Below, piece after piece: positions 8,509-18,011 of a stretch of DNA of 64,000 bases (the stretch's first letter is position 1; each line of letters starts with the position of its first letter). The notes beneath the pieces are model-generated. The model did not search any database and was not told where the DNA came from. It worked only from the letters and a program-made list of their open reading frames with translations. The stretch covers positions 62,001 to 126,000 of the forward strand of contig NZ_FODC01000008.1 of assembly GCF_900110275.1 (NCBI RefSeq). Direction: 5' to 3'. The position numbers and the translations under genes are program-made. The DNA is from Duganella sp. CF517 (GTDB lineage: Bacteria; Pseudomonadota; Gammaproteobacteria; Burkholderiales; Burkholderiaceae_D).

Positions 8509-9387
8509 CTACCTGGAACGTTGGTACAGCGAGGGCTCGCCGTTGGGCCGCGTCTTGAAGCGCTTATGGGTCCAGAAATACTCGGACGGCGCTTCGCGCA
8601 CCCTTTCCTCGATGAACTCGTTCATGCGGCGGGTGGCGGCGACCATGTCGGGACCCGGGTAATTGTCCCACACCGGATAGAACTTCACACGATAACCTTG
8701 ATAGTCGGGCAGGAAGGTGGCGATCACCGGCATCACCTGGGCGCCGGTGGTGGCGGCGATGCGCGCCGTGGCCGTCAGGGTGGCCGCCTGGATGCCGAAG
8801 AACGGCACGAACTCGGCATCCTTCTCGCCGAAGTCCATGTCCGGCAGCATGAAGTAGGGCAGCTTGTCGCGCAAGGCGCGCAGGATGGGCTTGATGCCGT
8901 CCTGGCGGGTGAACAGCTTGACCGGCTTGAAGCGCGCGCGGCCGGCGCGCAGCACCTTGTCGAACACCAGGTTCTTTTGCTGCACATACATCGACGAGGC
9001 GCTGGCCACCATCGCGATCGACGCGCCGGCCACGTCCAGGCAGACGAAGTGCGGGCACAGCAGGATGGTCGGCTGGGCCGTCATCTCGGCCACCGGCACC
9101 GGGCCGGGCTCGACGCGGATCAGGCGCCGCAGGCGCGCCTCGGAGGCCCACCACAGGATGCCGCGCTCCCACACGCTGCGCGAGTACGCCTGGAAATGGC
9201 CGCGCGCGATGGCGACCCGTTCGGCCTCGGTCAACTCCGGCATGCACAGGCGCAGGTTGGTCAGCGCGATGTGGCGGCGCGAGCGCAGCGTCATGAACAA
9301 CAGGCTGCCGGTGAGCTTGCCGACCCGGCCCAGCAGCGGCAGCGGCAGCCAGTGCAGCAGCCACATCAATCCCAGCAGCAGCTTCAT
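8509..9387 (-). CDS. LpxL/HtrB-family lipid A acyltransferase (second gene)
   Basis: This 292-residue lysophospholipid acyltransferase family member (LpxL/LpxM/LpxP type) adds a secondary acyl chain to lipid A at the inner-membrane cytoplasmic face. It has a single N-terminal hydrophobic helix (MKLLLGLMWLLHWLPLPLLG) and the catalytic HX4D motif PHFVCLD near residue 120. I chose ATG 9387, which overlaps the upstream stop codon as ATGA. The longer frame to 9453 encodes low-complexity residues overlapping the neighbour. Having two diverged paralogues in tandem fits sequential acylations, but the order cannot be assigned. Confidence 0.88.
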   Translation of the reverse strand: MKLLLGLMWLLHWLPLPLLGRVGKLTGSLLFMTLRSRRHIALTNLRLCMPELTEAERVAIARGHFQAYSRSVWERGILWWASEARLRRLIRVEPGPVPVAEMTAQPTILLCPHFVCLDVAGASIAMVASASSMYVQQKNLVFDKVLRAGRARFKPVKLFTRQDGIKPILRALRDKLPYFMLPDMDFGEKDAEFVPFFGIQAATLTATARIAATTGAQVMPVIATFLPDYQGYRVKFYPVWDNYPGPDMVAATRRMNEFIEERVREAPSEYFWTHKRFKTRPNGEPSLYQRSR

Positions 9388-10238
9388 GCCCGTCCTCCCG
9401 CCGCGACCGGCGCGGCGATGCCGGCCGGCACCTTGTAGCGGTTGTAGCTCCAATAATATTGCTCGGGGTTGCGGGCGATCAGCCGTTCCATGGCGGCGTT
9501 GATGGCGCGCGCCTGCTCGGCCGTGCTGCCGGCCAGCGAGCCGTCGAACGGCACGAAGCGCACCACGAAGCCTTTACCGCCGGGCAAGCGCTCGGCGTAG
9601 GTGACGATGATGGTGGCGTCGCCCATCTGCGCCAGCTTGGCCGGCAAGGTCATGGTGTAGGCGCTGCGGCCGAAGAAATCGGCCCACACGCCTTCGCCCT
9701 CCTGCGGCACCTGGTCGGGCAGCACGCCGATCGGCTTGCCCTTTTTCAGGAACTTGGCCAACATGCGCACGCCCGACATATTGGCCGGCGCCAGCAGCAG
9801 GTTCTTGCGCGCGCGCGCGCCCTCGACCAGCGGCTTGAGCGCCGCCTGTTTCGGCGGGCGGTACATCACCATCAGCTCGGTGCGCAGCGCGATTTCCTGC
9901 GCGACGATCTCGAAACAGCCCAAGTGTGGCGTCAGGAACACGATCCCGCGTCCGGCGTCCAGTTCGGTTTGCACCAGCTCCCAGTTCTCGGCGTGGGCCA
10001 GGCGCGACACCCGCGCGGGCGACGCACACCAGACAAAGGGCAGCTCGACGATGCTTTTTCCGGCCTCGGCGATGGCCGCCGACAGGTGTCCCGTATAGCC
10101 GGCCAGGGCCATGTTCTCGCGCATCCGCCGACGATGCGATGGAGAACACAGATAAACCAGCCAGCCGAGCGCGGCGCCCACCGCGTGCAGCAGCGGCAGC
10201 GGAAAGATCGATAAAAAGCGGAAAAGATAAACAAGCAT
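9384..10238 (-). CDS. LpxL/HtrB-family lipid A acyltransferase (first gene)
   Basis: This is a 284-residue paralogue of the downstream gene. It has an N-terminal membrane helix (MLVYLFRFLSIFPLPLLHAVG) and a catalytic HX4E motif PHLGCFE near residue 105, where the neighbour has HX4D; HX4D/E is the accepted form. GVLPDQVPQEGEGVWADFFG and NPEQYYWSYNRYK are typical of lauroyl/myristoyl transferases. It is the first gene of the acyltransferase-acyltransferase-dapF group and is divergent from metK, with about 200 nt between them. Confidence 0.88.
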   Translation of the reverse strand: MLVYLFRFLSIFPLPLLHAVGAALGWLVYLCSPSHRRRMRENMALAGYTGHLSAAIAEAGKSIVELPFVWCASPARVSRLAHAENWELVQTELDAGRGIVFLTPHLGCFEIVAQEIALRTELMVMYRPPKQAALKPLVEGARARKNLLLAPANMSGVRMLAKFLKKGKPIGVLPDQVPQEGEGVWADFFGRSAYTMTLPAKLAQMGDATIIVTYAERLPGGKGFVVRFVPFDGSLAGSTAEQARAINAAMERLIARNPEQYYWSYNRYKVPAGIAAPVAAGGRA

Positions 10239-10437
10239 GAAGTGAAATCGTCAATATCAAGGAACGTTCGGCTGCTGTTGCTATAGCCAAAATTTTTTTA
10301 AGAAGCGTAAAATACCACGTATGCAGTGCCCGCTGAGTTAACAGACAACTTGCGAAGCGGAATATAAATATCGCTAAAGCGTCGCAAGCCGTATTGGGTG
10401 AGCGACAACCATTCTCAACCAGTATCAGGAGCTTGCG

Positions 10438-11604
10438 ATGTCAAACGATTATCTTTTCACTTCCGAATCCGTTTCGGAAGGCCATCCGGACAAGGTCGCC
10501 GACCAAATCTCGGACGCCATTCTGGACGCCATCCTCGAGCAGGACCCGAAAGCGCGCGTCGCCGCCGAAACGCTGTGCAACACCGGCCTGGTGGTGCTGG
10601 CCGGCGAAATCACCACGCACGCCAACGTTGATTATATTCAAGTCGCGCGCGAAACCATCAAGCGCATCGGCTACGACAACACCGACTACGGCATCGACTA
10701 CCGCGGTTGCGCGGTGCTGGTGGCCTATGACAAGCAGTCGCCCGACATCGCGCAGGGCGTCGACGAGGGCGCCGGTATCGACCTCGACCAGGGCGCCGGC
10801 GACCAGGGCCTGATGTTCGGCTACGCCTGCGACGAAACGGCCGAGCTGATGCCGGCCGCCATCCACTACGCGCACCGCTTGGTCGAGCGCCAGTCGCAGC
10901 TGCGCAAGGACGGCCGCCTGCCGTGGCTGCGTCCGGATGCCAAATCGCAAGTCACGCTGCGCTACGTCAACGGCCGTCCGGTCGCGGTCGACACCGTCGT
11001 GCTGTCGACCCAGCATGCGCCGGAAATGCAGCACAAGCAGATCGAAGAGGCGGTGATCGAGGAGATCATCAAGCAGGTGCTGCCGCGCGAATGGCTGGTC
11101 GACACCAAGTACCTGGTCAACCCGACCGGCCGCTTCGTCATCGGCGGACCGCAGGGCGACTGCGGCCTGACCGGGCGCAAGATCATCGTCGACACCTACG
11201 GCGGCGCCAGCCCGCACGGCGGCGGCGCCTTCTCCGGCAAAGACCCGACGAAGGTGGACCGTTCGGCCGCCTACGCCGCGCGTTACGTCGCCAAGAACGT
11301 CGTCGCCGCCGGCCTGGCGCGCCAATGCCAGGTGCAGGTCAGCTACGCCATCGGCGTGGCGCGGCCGATCAACATCACGGTCTATACGGAAGGCACCGGC
11401 GTCATCCCCGACGACAAGATCGCCGCGCTGGTGATGGAGCACTTCGACCTGCGTCCGAAGGGCATCGTGCAAATGCTCGACCTGCTGCGTCCGATCTACG
11501 CCAAGACCGCCGCCTACGGCCACTTCGGCCGCGAAGAGCCGGAATTCACGTGGGAGCGCACCGACAAGGCCGCGGCCCTGCGCGCCGCCGCCGGCCTGAA
11601 CTAA
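10438..11604 (+). CDS. metK: S-adenosylmethionine synthase
   Basis: MetK makes SAM from methionine and ATP. The 388-residue protein has the N-terminal GHPDKVADQISDAILD motif, the ATP-binding GAGDQGLMFGYA hexapeptide region and the phosphate-binding loop GGGAFSGKDPTKVDRS. A clear AGGAGC ribosome-binding site precedes the ATG. It heads the methyl-cycle block, with ahcY and metF following in the same direction. However, the strong inverted repeat and the separate SAH riboswitch between metK and ahcY indicate separate transcripts. No SAM riboswitch was recognised upstream. Confidence 0.98.
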   Translation: MSNDYLFTSESVSEGHPDKVADQISDAILDAILEQDPKARVAAETLCNTGLVVLAGEITTHANVDYIQVARETIKRIGYDNTDYGIDYRGCAVLVAYDKQSPDIAQGVDEGAGIDLDQGAGDQGLMFGYACDETAELMPAAIHYAHRLVERQSQLRKDGRLPWLRPDAKSQVTLRYVNGRPVAVDTVVLSTQHAPEMQHKQIEEAVIEEIIKQVLPREWLVDTKYLVNPTGRFVIGGPQGDCGLTGRKIIVDTYGGASPHGGGAFSGKDPTKVDRSAAYAARYVAKNVVAAGLARQCQVQVSYAIGVARPINITVYTEGTGVIPDDKIAALVMEHFDLRPKGIVQMLDLLRPIYAKTAAYGHFGREEPEFTWERTDKAAALRAAAGLN

Positions 11605-11612
11605 CCCCCCCG

Positions 11613-11702
11613 CCGGGGTCAAGTCTGTCATTCGGACACAAGCTCGAGCGTGGAAGGTCTTCTGCGCTTGAGGCCGTGTCCGAATGACAGACTTGACCCC
11701 GG
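11613..11702. repeat. Large inverted-repeat (REP/REPIN-like) element
   Basis: Two 27-nt arms are exact reverse complements: 11613-11639, starting CCGGGGTCAAGTCTGTCATT, and 11676-11702. The 36-nt middle continues the pairing imperfectly, so the whole 90 nt can fold as one long hairpin. It lies 8 nt after the metK stop. Size, symmetry and GGGGTC ends resemble REPIN or MITE elements mobilised by RAYT-type transposases in related genomes, but copy number cannot be judged from one window. It probably also ends metK transcription. Confidence 0.75.
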
Positions 11703-11785
11703 GGTTTGTTGCTTGAACATCCGTTGACCCGGCTTATTTCTCCCCGCGTGTGGCGATCCGCGCCGAGGTGGTGCTAAAATGCACC

Positions 11786-11846
11786 TTCCGAGGAGCGTTG
11801 CGACGAATTCCCCATTCGCCAGGCTCGGAATTTGCAACCGCGCTCA
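11786..11846 (+). promoter_or_regulatory. SAH riboswitch (ahcY motif)
   Basis: The leader matches the S-adenosylhomocysteine riboswitch. P1 is TTCCGAG (11786-11792) paired with CTCGGAA (11824-11830). The pseudoknot is GAGCG (11793-11797) with CGCTC (11841-11845), extended by TTGC with GCAA (11834-11837). A small internal hairpin pairs CGAAT with ATTCG (11804-11818). The consensus strings GAGGAGCG, CAGGCTCGGAA and CGCTCAC are all present. Ligand binding is expected to raise ahcY expression when SAH accumulates. The ribosome-binding site lies about 22 nt downstream. Confidence 0.93.
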
Positions 11847-11878
11847 CGTTACTTTTTTCTAACTGAAAGGAGGGCGTG

Positions 11879-13306
<1,428 letters not shown>

Positions 13307-13323
13307 TCCGGCGGCGTGAGGCG

Positions 13324-13352
13324 GGGCCGGCGTGTGCCGGCCCTGTTTTTTA
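13324..13352 (+). terminator. Rho-independent terminator after ahcY
   Basis: An 8-bp GC stem (GGGCCGGC at 13324-13331 and GCCGGCCC at 13336-13343) with loop GTGT is followed by TGTTTTTTATT. It lies 18 nt after the ahcY stop and about 30 nt before the next gene. Confidence 0.85.
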
Positions 13353-13383
13353 TTGAGCTAATTTTTTGCAGCGAGACTTAGTT

Positions 13384-13734
13384 ATGCGTCTGGTCCTTAC
13401 CTGGTTAATCAATGCGGTTGCCCTGCTGGCAATTCCCTACCTGATGCGTTCTGTCGATGTCACAAGCATAGGCGCAGCCCTCGTCGCGGCTTTCGTGCTG
13501 GCCCTTGTAAACACCCTGATCCGCCCCGTGCTGTTGCTGTTGACCCTGCCCGTGACGATGTTGTCGCTGGGACTGTTTATCTTCGTCATCAACGGCTTCA
13601 TGTTCTGGCTGGTGGCGCAATTCGTCGACGGCTTCCACGTCGATAGCTTCCTGTCGGCGATCGGCGGCGCACTGCTGTACAGCGTGATTTCCTGGGCCCT
13701 GTCTACCCTACTTTTGAAGAACGCAGATGACTAG
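13384..13734 (+). CDS. Phage-holin-superfamily IV (PF04020-like) membrane protein
   Basis: This 116-residue protein with about four hydrophobic segments (LVLTWLINAVALLAIPYL; IGAALVAAFVLALVNTLI; LLLLTLPVTMLSLGLFIFVI; LSAIGGALLYSVISWALSTL) belongs to the small four-helix family named after mycobacterial phage holins. It lies between ahcY and metF, and its last codons overlap the metF start by 8 nt, so translation is probably coupled. It is not part of a prophage here. A role in membrane physiology is unknown. Start chosen at ATG 13384 (MRLVLTWLIN); a TTG six codons earlier is less likely. Confidence 0.85.
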   Translation: MRLVLTWLINAVALLAIPYLMRSVDVTSIGAALVAAFVLALVNTLIRPVLLLLTLPVTMLSLGLFIFVINGFMFWLVAQFVDGFHVDSFLSAIGGALLYSVISWALSTLLLKNADD

Positions 13735-14554
13735 TCATAATTTCAGTATCGAATTCTTTCCGCCGAAGACGGCGGAAGGGGCGGAAAAGCTGCGCGCCAC
13801 GCGCGCCAAGCTGTCCGAACTGAAACCCAAATATTTTTCCGTGACCTTCGGCGCCGGCGGCAGCACGCAGCGCGGCACCCTGGACACGGTGGTCGAAATC
13901 CTGGCCGCCGGCGAGGACGCCGCGCCGCACCTGTCGTGCGTGGGCGGCACGCGCGAGTCGATCCGCGCCATCCTGGCCGAATTCAAGTCGCACAACATCA
14001 AGCGCATCGTCGCGCTGCGCGGCGACCTGCCGAGCGGCTACGGCGCGGCCGGCGAATTCCGCTACGCCAACGAGCTGGTGGAGTTCATCCGCCAGGAGAC
14101 CGGCGAGTGGTTCCACATCGAAGTGGCGGCCTATCCGGAGGTGCACCCGCAGGCCAAGTCGCCGCGGGACGACCTGCTGGCGTTCGAGCGCAAGGTCAAG
14201 GCCGGCGCCAACGCCGCCATCACGCAGTATTTCTACAACGCCGACGCCTACTTCCAGTTCGTCGACCAGACCCGCAAGCTGGGCATCGACGTGCCGATCG
14301 TGGCCGGCATCATGCCGATCACGAACTACACGCAGCTGATGCGTTTTTCCGACATGTGCGGCGCCGAGATCCCGCGCTGGGTGCGATTGAAACTGGCCAG
14401 CTACGGCGACGACACCGCGTCGATCAAGGCGTTCGGCCTCGATGTGGTGGCGCAGCTGGGCGAGCGCCTGCTGGCCGGCGGCGCCCCGGGCCTGCACTTC
14501 TACAGCATGAACCAGGCCGCGGCGACGACGGCTTTGTGGCAACGCCTGGTGTGA
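13727..14554 (+). CDS. metF: 5,10-methylenetetrahydrofolate reductase
   Basis: MetF reduces 5,10-methylene-THF to 5-methyl-THF with NADH and FAD, supplying the methyl group for methionine synthesis. The protein has 275 residues, the usual bacterial length. FSIEFFPPKTAEG, FSVTFGAGGSTQRGTLDT, ALRGDLP and ITQYFYNADAYFQFVD are family signatures covering the catalytic Glu and flavin-binding strands. The start codon lies inside the end of the membrane-protein gene, which points to coupled translation. Its neighbours make this a complete SAM-SAH-methyl-THF block without the methionine synthase. Confidence 0.97.
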   Translation: MTSHNFSIEFFPPKTAEGAEKLRATRAKLSELKPKYFSVTFGAGGSTQRGTLDTVVEILAAGEDAAPHLSCVGGTRESIRAILAEFKSHNIKRIVALRGDLPSGYGAAGEFRYANELVEFIRQETGEWFHIEVAAYPEVHPQAKSPRDDLLAFERKVKAGANAAITQYFYNADAYFQFVDQTRKLGIDVPIVAGIMPITNYTQLMRFSDMCGAEIPRWVRLKLASYGDDTASIKAFGLDVVAQLGERLLAGGAPGLHFYSMNQAAATTALWQRLV

Positions 14555-14583
14555 CGGTGGGGTGGCGCTGAGGCGACGGCGAT

Positions 14584-14600
14584 GCGGCCATCATGGCCGC
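14584..14600. terminator. Hairpin between convergent metF and cyclo-ligase genes
   Basis: A perfect 7-bp stem (GCGGCCA and TGGCCGC) with a 3-nt loop lies in the 47-nt gap between two convergent genes. No T run flanks it, so factor-independent termination is only a possibility. Confidence 0.4.
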
Positions 14601-14601
14601 G

Positions 14602-15201
14602 TCACCCGCCGCTCTCGGTGACGACGCGGTCCAGCGCCACATCGTGCGCGTCGCCGTCGAACTGCACTTCCAGGCAGCTGTACGCGATGCCCACCGTTTG
14701 CGGACGCGGCGCGCGCGCCAGGGTGCGGTCGTAAAACCCGCCGCCATAGCCCAGTCGATAACCTTGCGGGTTGTATCCCAGGCAAGGCACCAGCAACGCC
14801 GGCGGATACGCCGCCGCCAGCCGCAACTGCGCCGGCACCGCCACCCCCATCGCGTCCTTGACCATCGCCTCGCCGATGCGCCAGTCGGCGAATTCCAGCG
14901 CCGCGTGCTTTTCCACCACCACCGGCAGCAGCAGCCGCGCGCCCAGGCGCGCCAGTTCCGCGTAGGCCGGCTGCAGATCCGGCTCGTCGCGCAACGGCCA
15001 GTACACGCCCAGCGCCGCCGGCCGCGCCGCGCGCCACCACGCGATCACCCGCGCGCCGATGGCGTGGTCCCAGGCCGCCCGCGTGGCCGGATCGAGCGCG
15101 CGCCGCGCGGTCAGCAACCGCTTGCGCAAATCGGCCTTTCGCATGGCGGGCGGGGCTGTTCGTTCGCTCGCGGCACGTGGTATTCTAGGGTCGCTGGTCA
15201 T
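14602..15201 (-). CDS. 5-formyltetrahydrofolate cyclo-ligase
   Basis: This enzyme (YgfA/FAU1 family) converts 5-formyl-THF to 5,10-methenyl-THF using ATP, returning a stored folate to the one-carbon pool. The family's C-terminal motif NPQGYRLGYGGGFYDRTLA is present near residue 150 and the N-terminal core MRKADLRKRLLTARRAL is clear. The start is uncertain: candidates are GTG 15243, ATG 15219, ATG 15201 and ATG 15144 (MRKADL). None has a strong ribosome-binding site; I report 15201. It is convergent with metF, so folate genes flank the junction. It is head-to-head with, and may overlap, the transglycosylase leader. Confidence 0.88.
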   Translation of the reverse strand: MTSDPRIPRAASERTAPPAMRKADLRKRLLTARRALDPATRAAWDHAIGARVIAWWRAARPAALGVYWPLRDEPDLQPAYAELARLGARLLLPVVVEKHAALEFADWRIGEAMVKDAMGVAVPAQLRLAAAYPPALLVPCLGYNPQGYRLGYGGGFYDRTLARAPRPQTVGIAYSCLEVQFDGDAHDVALDRVVTESGG

Positions 15202-15263
15202 GGATTCATCGCCGGTCATGGATTCGGTTGTCGCTTCGTACACTGCTTAAAGAGAGTTTCACA

Positions 15264-17258
15264 TTGATTTCCGCTTCGAAATGGATTGCCGGCGTCGCCG
15301 TCGTGGCCTGGGTTGCGTTCAACCCTACTTATATGTCGGTGGCCCACGCCGAGGACATCGGCGCCGAGACCAAGCGCCAGGACGACGCCTTCCTGCTGAT
15401 GCGCGACGCGGTGCGCCAGGACGACACGGCCAAGGTGGATTTCTACGCGGCGCGCCTCGCCAATTATTCGATTCCCTCGTATGTCGATTATTATCGGCTC
15501 AAATCGCGCCTGAAGGACGTCCCCTACGCGGAAATCCGCGATTTCATGAAGCGCTACGAAGGCCAGGCCATCGTCGACCGCCTGCGCAACGACTGGCTGC
15601 TGGACCTGGGCCGCAAGCGCGATTGGGCCACCTTCGACGAGCAGCTGCCGCTGTTCGTGCTCAACGATGACACCCAGGTCAAATGCTACGCGCTGCAATC
15701 GCGCGCGCTCAAAGGCCAGAAGGTGGCAGACGAGGCGCGCGCGCTGCTGACCTCCCCGGCGGTCTACGGCGAACCCTGCGCGGGCCTGATCGCCACCCTG
15801 TTCCAGACCGGCCAGTTCGACGCCAACGACCTGTATGAGCAACTGCGCCTGGCCGGCGAATTCAACGCCACCGGGCAGGCGCGCCGCATCGTCGCCCTGC
15901 TGGGCGGCCCGGAGAAAAAGGCGGTGCAGGCGGTCGACACGCCGGCGCTGGCGCTGGCCAAGGGGCCGGGCGGCGGCCGCACCGAACACGAGATCTTCGT
16001 GGTGGCCGTCGGCCGCATGGCCAAGACCAGCGTCAAGCTGGCGGCGCTGGCGCTGGACAAGGCCTCATCCCAACTGACGCCGCTGGAGCGGCAGGAAGGC
16101 TGGGCGGCGATCGCGCTGCAATCGTCCTATTCGCTCGACACCGACACGGCGGAGTACTGGCGCCGTTCGAACGGCGCCAGGCTGTCGATCGACCAGATCC
16201 AGTGGAAAACACGCATCGCGCTGCGCGCCGGCGACTGGCGCCAGGTCAAGGCCAGCATCCAGGCGATGCCGGCCTCGCTGCGCGACGATCCGGCCTGGAT
16301 CTACTGGATGGGCCGCGCGCTGATGGCCGAAGCCGGCGTGACCAGCCATCCGGCCGGCGAGGCCGAGCGGCTGTTCCGCAGCATCTCCGACCAGCCCAAT
16401 TTCTACGGCCAGCTGGCGTTGGAGGAAACCGGCAACCTGGTCACCATCCCGCTGCCGGGACTGCCGATCACGCCCGCCGAAACCGCGGCGATCGCCGCCA
16501 ATCCCAACTTCCAGCGTTCGCTCAAGTTCTTCGGCATGCGCCTGCGCTTCGAGGGCACCCGCGAATGGAACTGGGGCCTGCGCGGGCTGGACGAACGCGG
16601 CTACCTGGCCGCCGCCGAATTCGCGCGCCAGCACGAGATCCTCGACCGCATGGTCAACACCTCGGACCGCACCCGCATCCAGGTCGATTACACGCAGCGC
16701 TTCCCGTCGCCGCACCACGACGTCATGCATCCGGCCACGCAGACCTTGGGTCTCGACAAGGCCTGGGTGTATGGCTTGATGCGGCAGGAGTCGCGCTTCA
16801 TCCTCGGCGCGCAATCGCACGTGGGGGCGTCGGGCCTGATGCAGGTGATGCCGTCGACCGCGCGCTGGGTGGCCAAGAAGCTGGGCCTGACCGACTTCGC
16901 GCAGGACATGCTGACCGACGTGCGCACCAACATCATGCTGGGCACGAACTACCTGAACATGGTGCTCGGGAACATGGACGGCTCGGAGGTGCTGGCCACG
17001 GCGGCCTACAACGCCGGGCCGGGACGCTCGCGCCGCTGGCGCGCAACCCTCACCAAGCCGATCGACAGCGCCATCTTCATCGAGACCATCCCGTTCTACG
17101 AGACGCGCACCTACGTCAAGAACGTGATGTCGAACGCCACCTACTACGCGGCGTTGTTCGAGGGCCGTCCGCAATCGCTGAAGGCGCGCATCGGCACCGT
17201 CGCGCCGCGCTCCTACAGCGCCGAGGAAGAGCAGGAATCGAGCTACGGCTCGCGCTGA
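15264..17258 (+). CDS. Soluble-type lytic murein transglycosylase (Slt70-like)
   Basis: This periplasmic enzyme cleaves peptidoglycan glycan strands with formation of 1,6-anhydro-muramyl ends. About 664 residues carry a signal peptide (ISASKWIAGVAVVAWVAF, cleaved after SVAHA), a long alpha-helical superhelix domain and a C-terminal SLT catalytic domain with the Glu in LMRQESRF near residue 512, GLMQVMPSTA and AYNAGPGRSRRW. The frame is open to a TTG at 15228. I chose TTG 15264 because AAAGAGAG lies just upstream and the result is a cleaner signal peptide; either start is possible. The protein is probably secreted by Sec. Confidence 0.9.
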   Translation: MISASKWIAGVAVVAWVAFNPTYMSVAHAEDIGAETKRQDDAFLLMRDAVRQDDTAKVDFYAARLANYSIPSYVDYYRLKSRLKDVPYAEIRDFMKRYEGQAIVDRLRNDWLLDLGRKRDWATFDEQLPLFVLNDDTQVKCYALQSRALKGQKVADEARALLTSPAVYGEPCAGLIATLFQTGQFDANDLYEQLRLAGEFNATGQARRIVALLGGPEKKAVQAVDTPALALAKGPGGGRTEHEIFVVAVGRMAKTSVKLAALALDKASSQLTPLERQEGWAAIALQSSYSLDTDTAEYWRRSNGARLSIDQIQWKTRIALRAGDWRQVKASIQAMPASLRDDPAWIYWMGRALMAEAGVTSHPAGEAERLFRSISDQPNFYGQLALEETGNLVTIPLPGLPITPAETAAIAANPNFQRSLKFFGMRLRFEGTREWNWGLRGLDERGYLAAAEFARQHEILDRMVNTSDRTRIQVDYTQRFPSPHHDVMHPATQTLGLDKAWVYGLMRQESRFILGAQSHVGASGLMQVMPSTARWVAKKLGLTDFAQDMLTDVRTNIMLGTNYLNMVLGNMDGSEVLATAAYNAGPGRSRRWRATLTKPIDSAIFIETIPFYETRTYVKNVMSNATYYAALFEGRPQSLKARIGTVAPRSYSAEEEQESSYGSR

Positions 17259-17292
17259 CCAAACGCATTGACCACACCATTACGGACGCATC

Positions 17293-18009
17293 ATGCAGAC
17301 CACCAAACTTGATCCCAGCCTGTCGAACACCCTGGCCAGCGCGCGCGAGCCGGGCCTGACGCTCATCATCGGCAACAAGAATTATTCGTCCTGGTCGATG
17401 CGGCCGTGGGTGGCGATGACCGCGTTCGGCATCCCGTTCCAGGAGGTGCGCGTGCTGCTCGACCGGCCCGACACCGCCAACCGCATCTGCGGCTACTCGG
17501 CCAGCGGCCGGGTGCCGGTGCTGCTGGCCGGCGAGATGACGATCTGGGACAGCCTGGCGATCTGCGAGTATCTGGCCGAGCAGTTCCAGGAGCTGCATCT
17601 GTGGCCCCAGGACGTGGCCGCGCGCGCGATGGCCCGTTCGGTCTGCGCCGAGATGCACGCCGGCTTCGCCGACCTGCGCACGTCGATGTCGATGAACATC
17701 CGCGCCAGCTTTCCCGGCAAGGGCCGCACCAACGGCTCGCAGGCCGACATCGGCCGCATCAGCGAGATCTGGGAGGAGTGCCTGTCGCGCTTCGGCCACC
17801 ACCAGTTCCTGTTCGGCGACTTCTCGATCGCCGACGCCTATTACGCGCCGGTGGTGATGCGCTTCCGCACCTACGGCGTGTCGCTGGCGCCGGCGCTGGA
17901 CGCCTACTGCCAGCGCGTGCTGGCGCATCCGGCCGTCGCGCGCTGGGTGGCCGAGGCGCTGGCCGAAACCGAAACGGCGCCCAAGCACGACGCCGACATG
18001 CCGGACTGA
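17293..18009 (+). CDS. Glutathione S-transferase family protein
   Basis: The 238-residue protein has a thioredoxin-like N-terminal domain (LIIGNKNYSSWSMRPWVAM, with the Ser-rich active-site turn SSWSMR, then SGRVPVLL and the glutathione-binding DSLAICEYLAE) and a helical C-terminal domain (HHQFLFGDFSIADAYYAPVV, the N-capping box region). Conjugation or reduction of an electrophile with glutathione is expected; the substrate is unknown. It ends 2 nt before cca and may be co-transcribed with it. Confidence 0.9.
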   Translation: MQTTKLDPSLSNTLASAREPGLTLIIGNKNYSSWSMRPWVAMTAFGIPFQEVRVLLDRPDTANRICGYSASGRVPVLLAGEMTIWDSLAICEYLAEQFQELHLWPQDVAARAMARSVCAEMHAGFADLRTSMSMNIRASFPGKGRTNGSQADIGRISEIWEECLSRFGHHQFLFGDFSIADAYYAPVVMRFRTYGVSLAPALDAYCQRVLAHPAVARWVAEALAETETAPKHDADMPD

Positions 18010-18011
18010 CG

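Noticed and set aside
10239..10437. SAM-type riboswitch upstream of metK
   Set aside because: No SAM-I, SAM-II or other known SAM-aptamer pattern was recognised in the 199-nt region.
13384..13734. Prophage remnant suggested by the holin-like gene
   Set aside because: No other phage gene is near; the family is common in bacterial chromosomes and the gene order ahcY-metF is intact around it.
15202..15263. 6S RNA next to the 5-formyl-THF cyclo-ligase gene, as in E. coli
   Set aside because: The gene start is directly followed by the divergent transglycosylase gene; there is no room for a 6S RNA.
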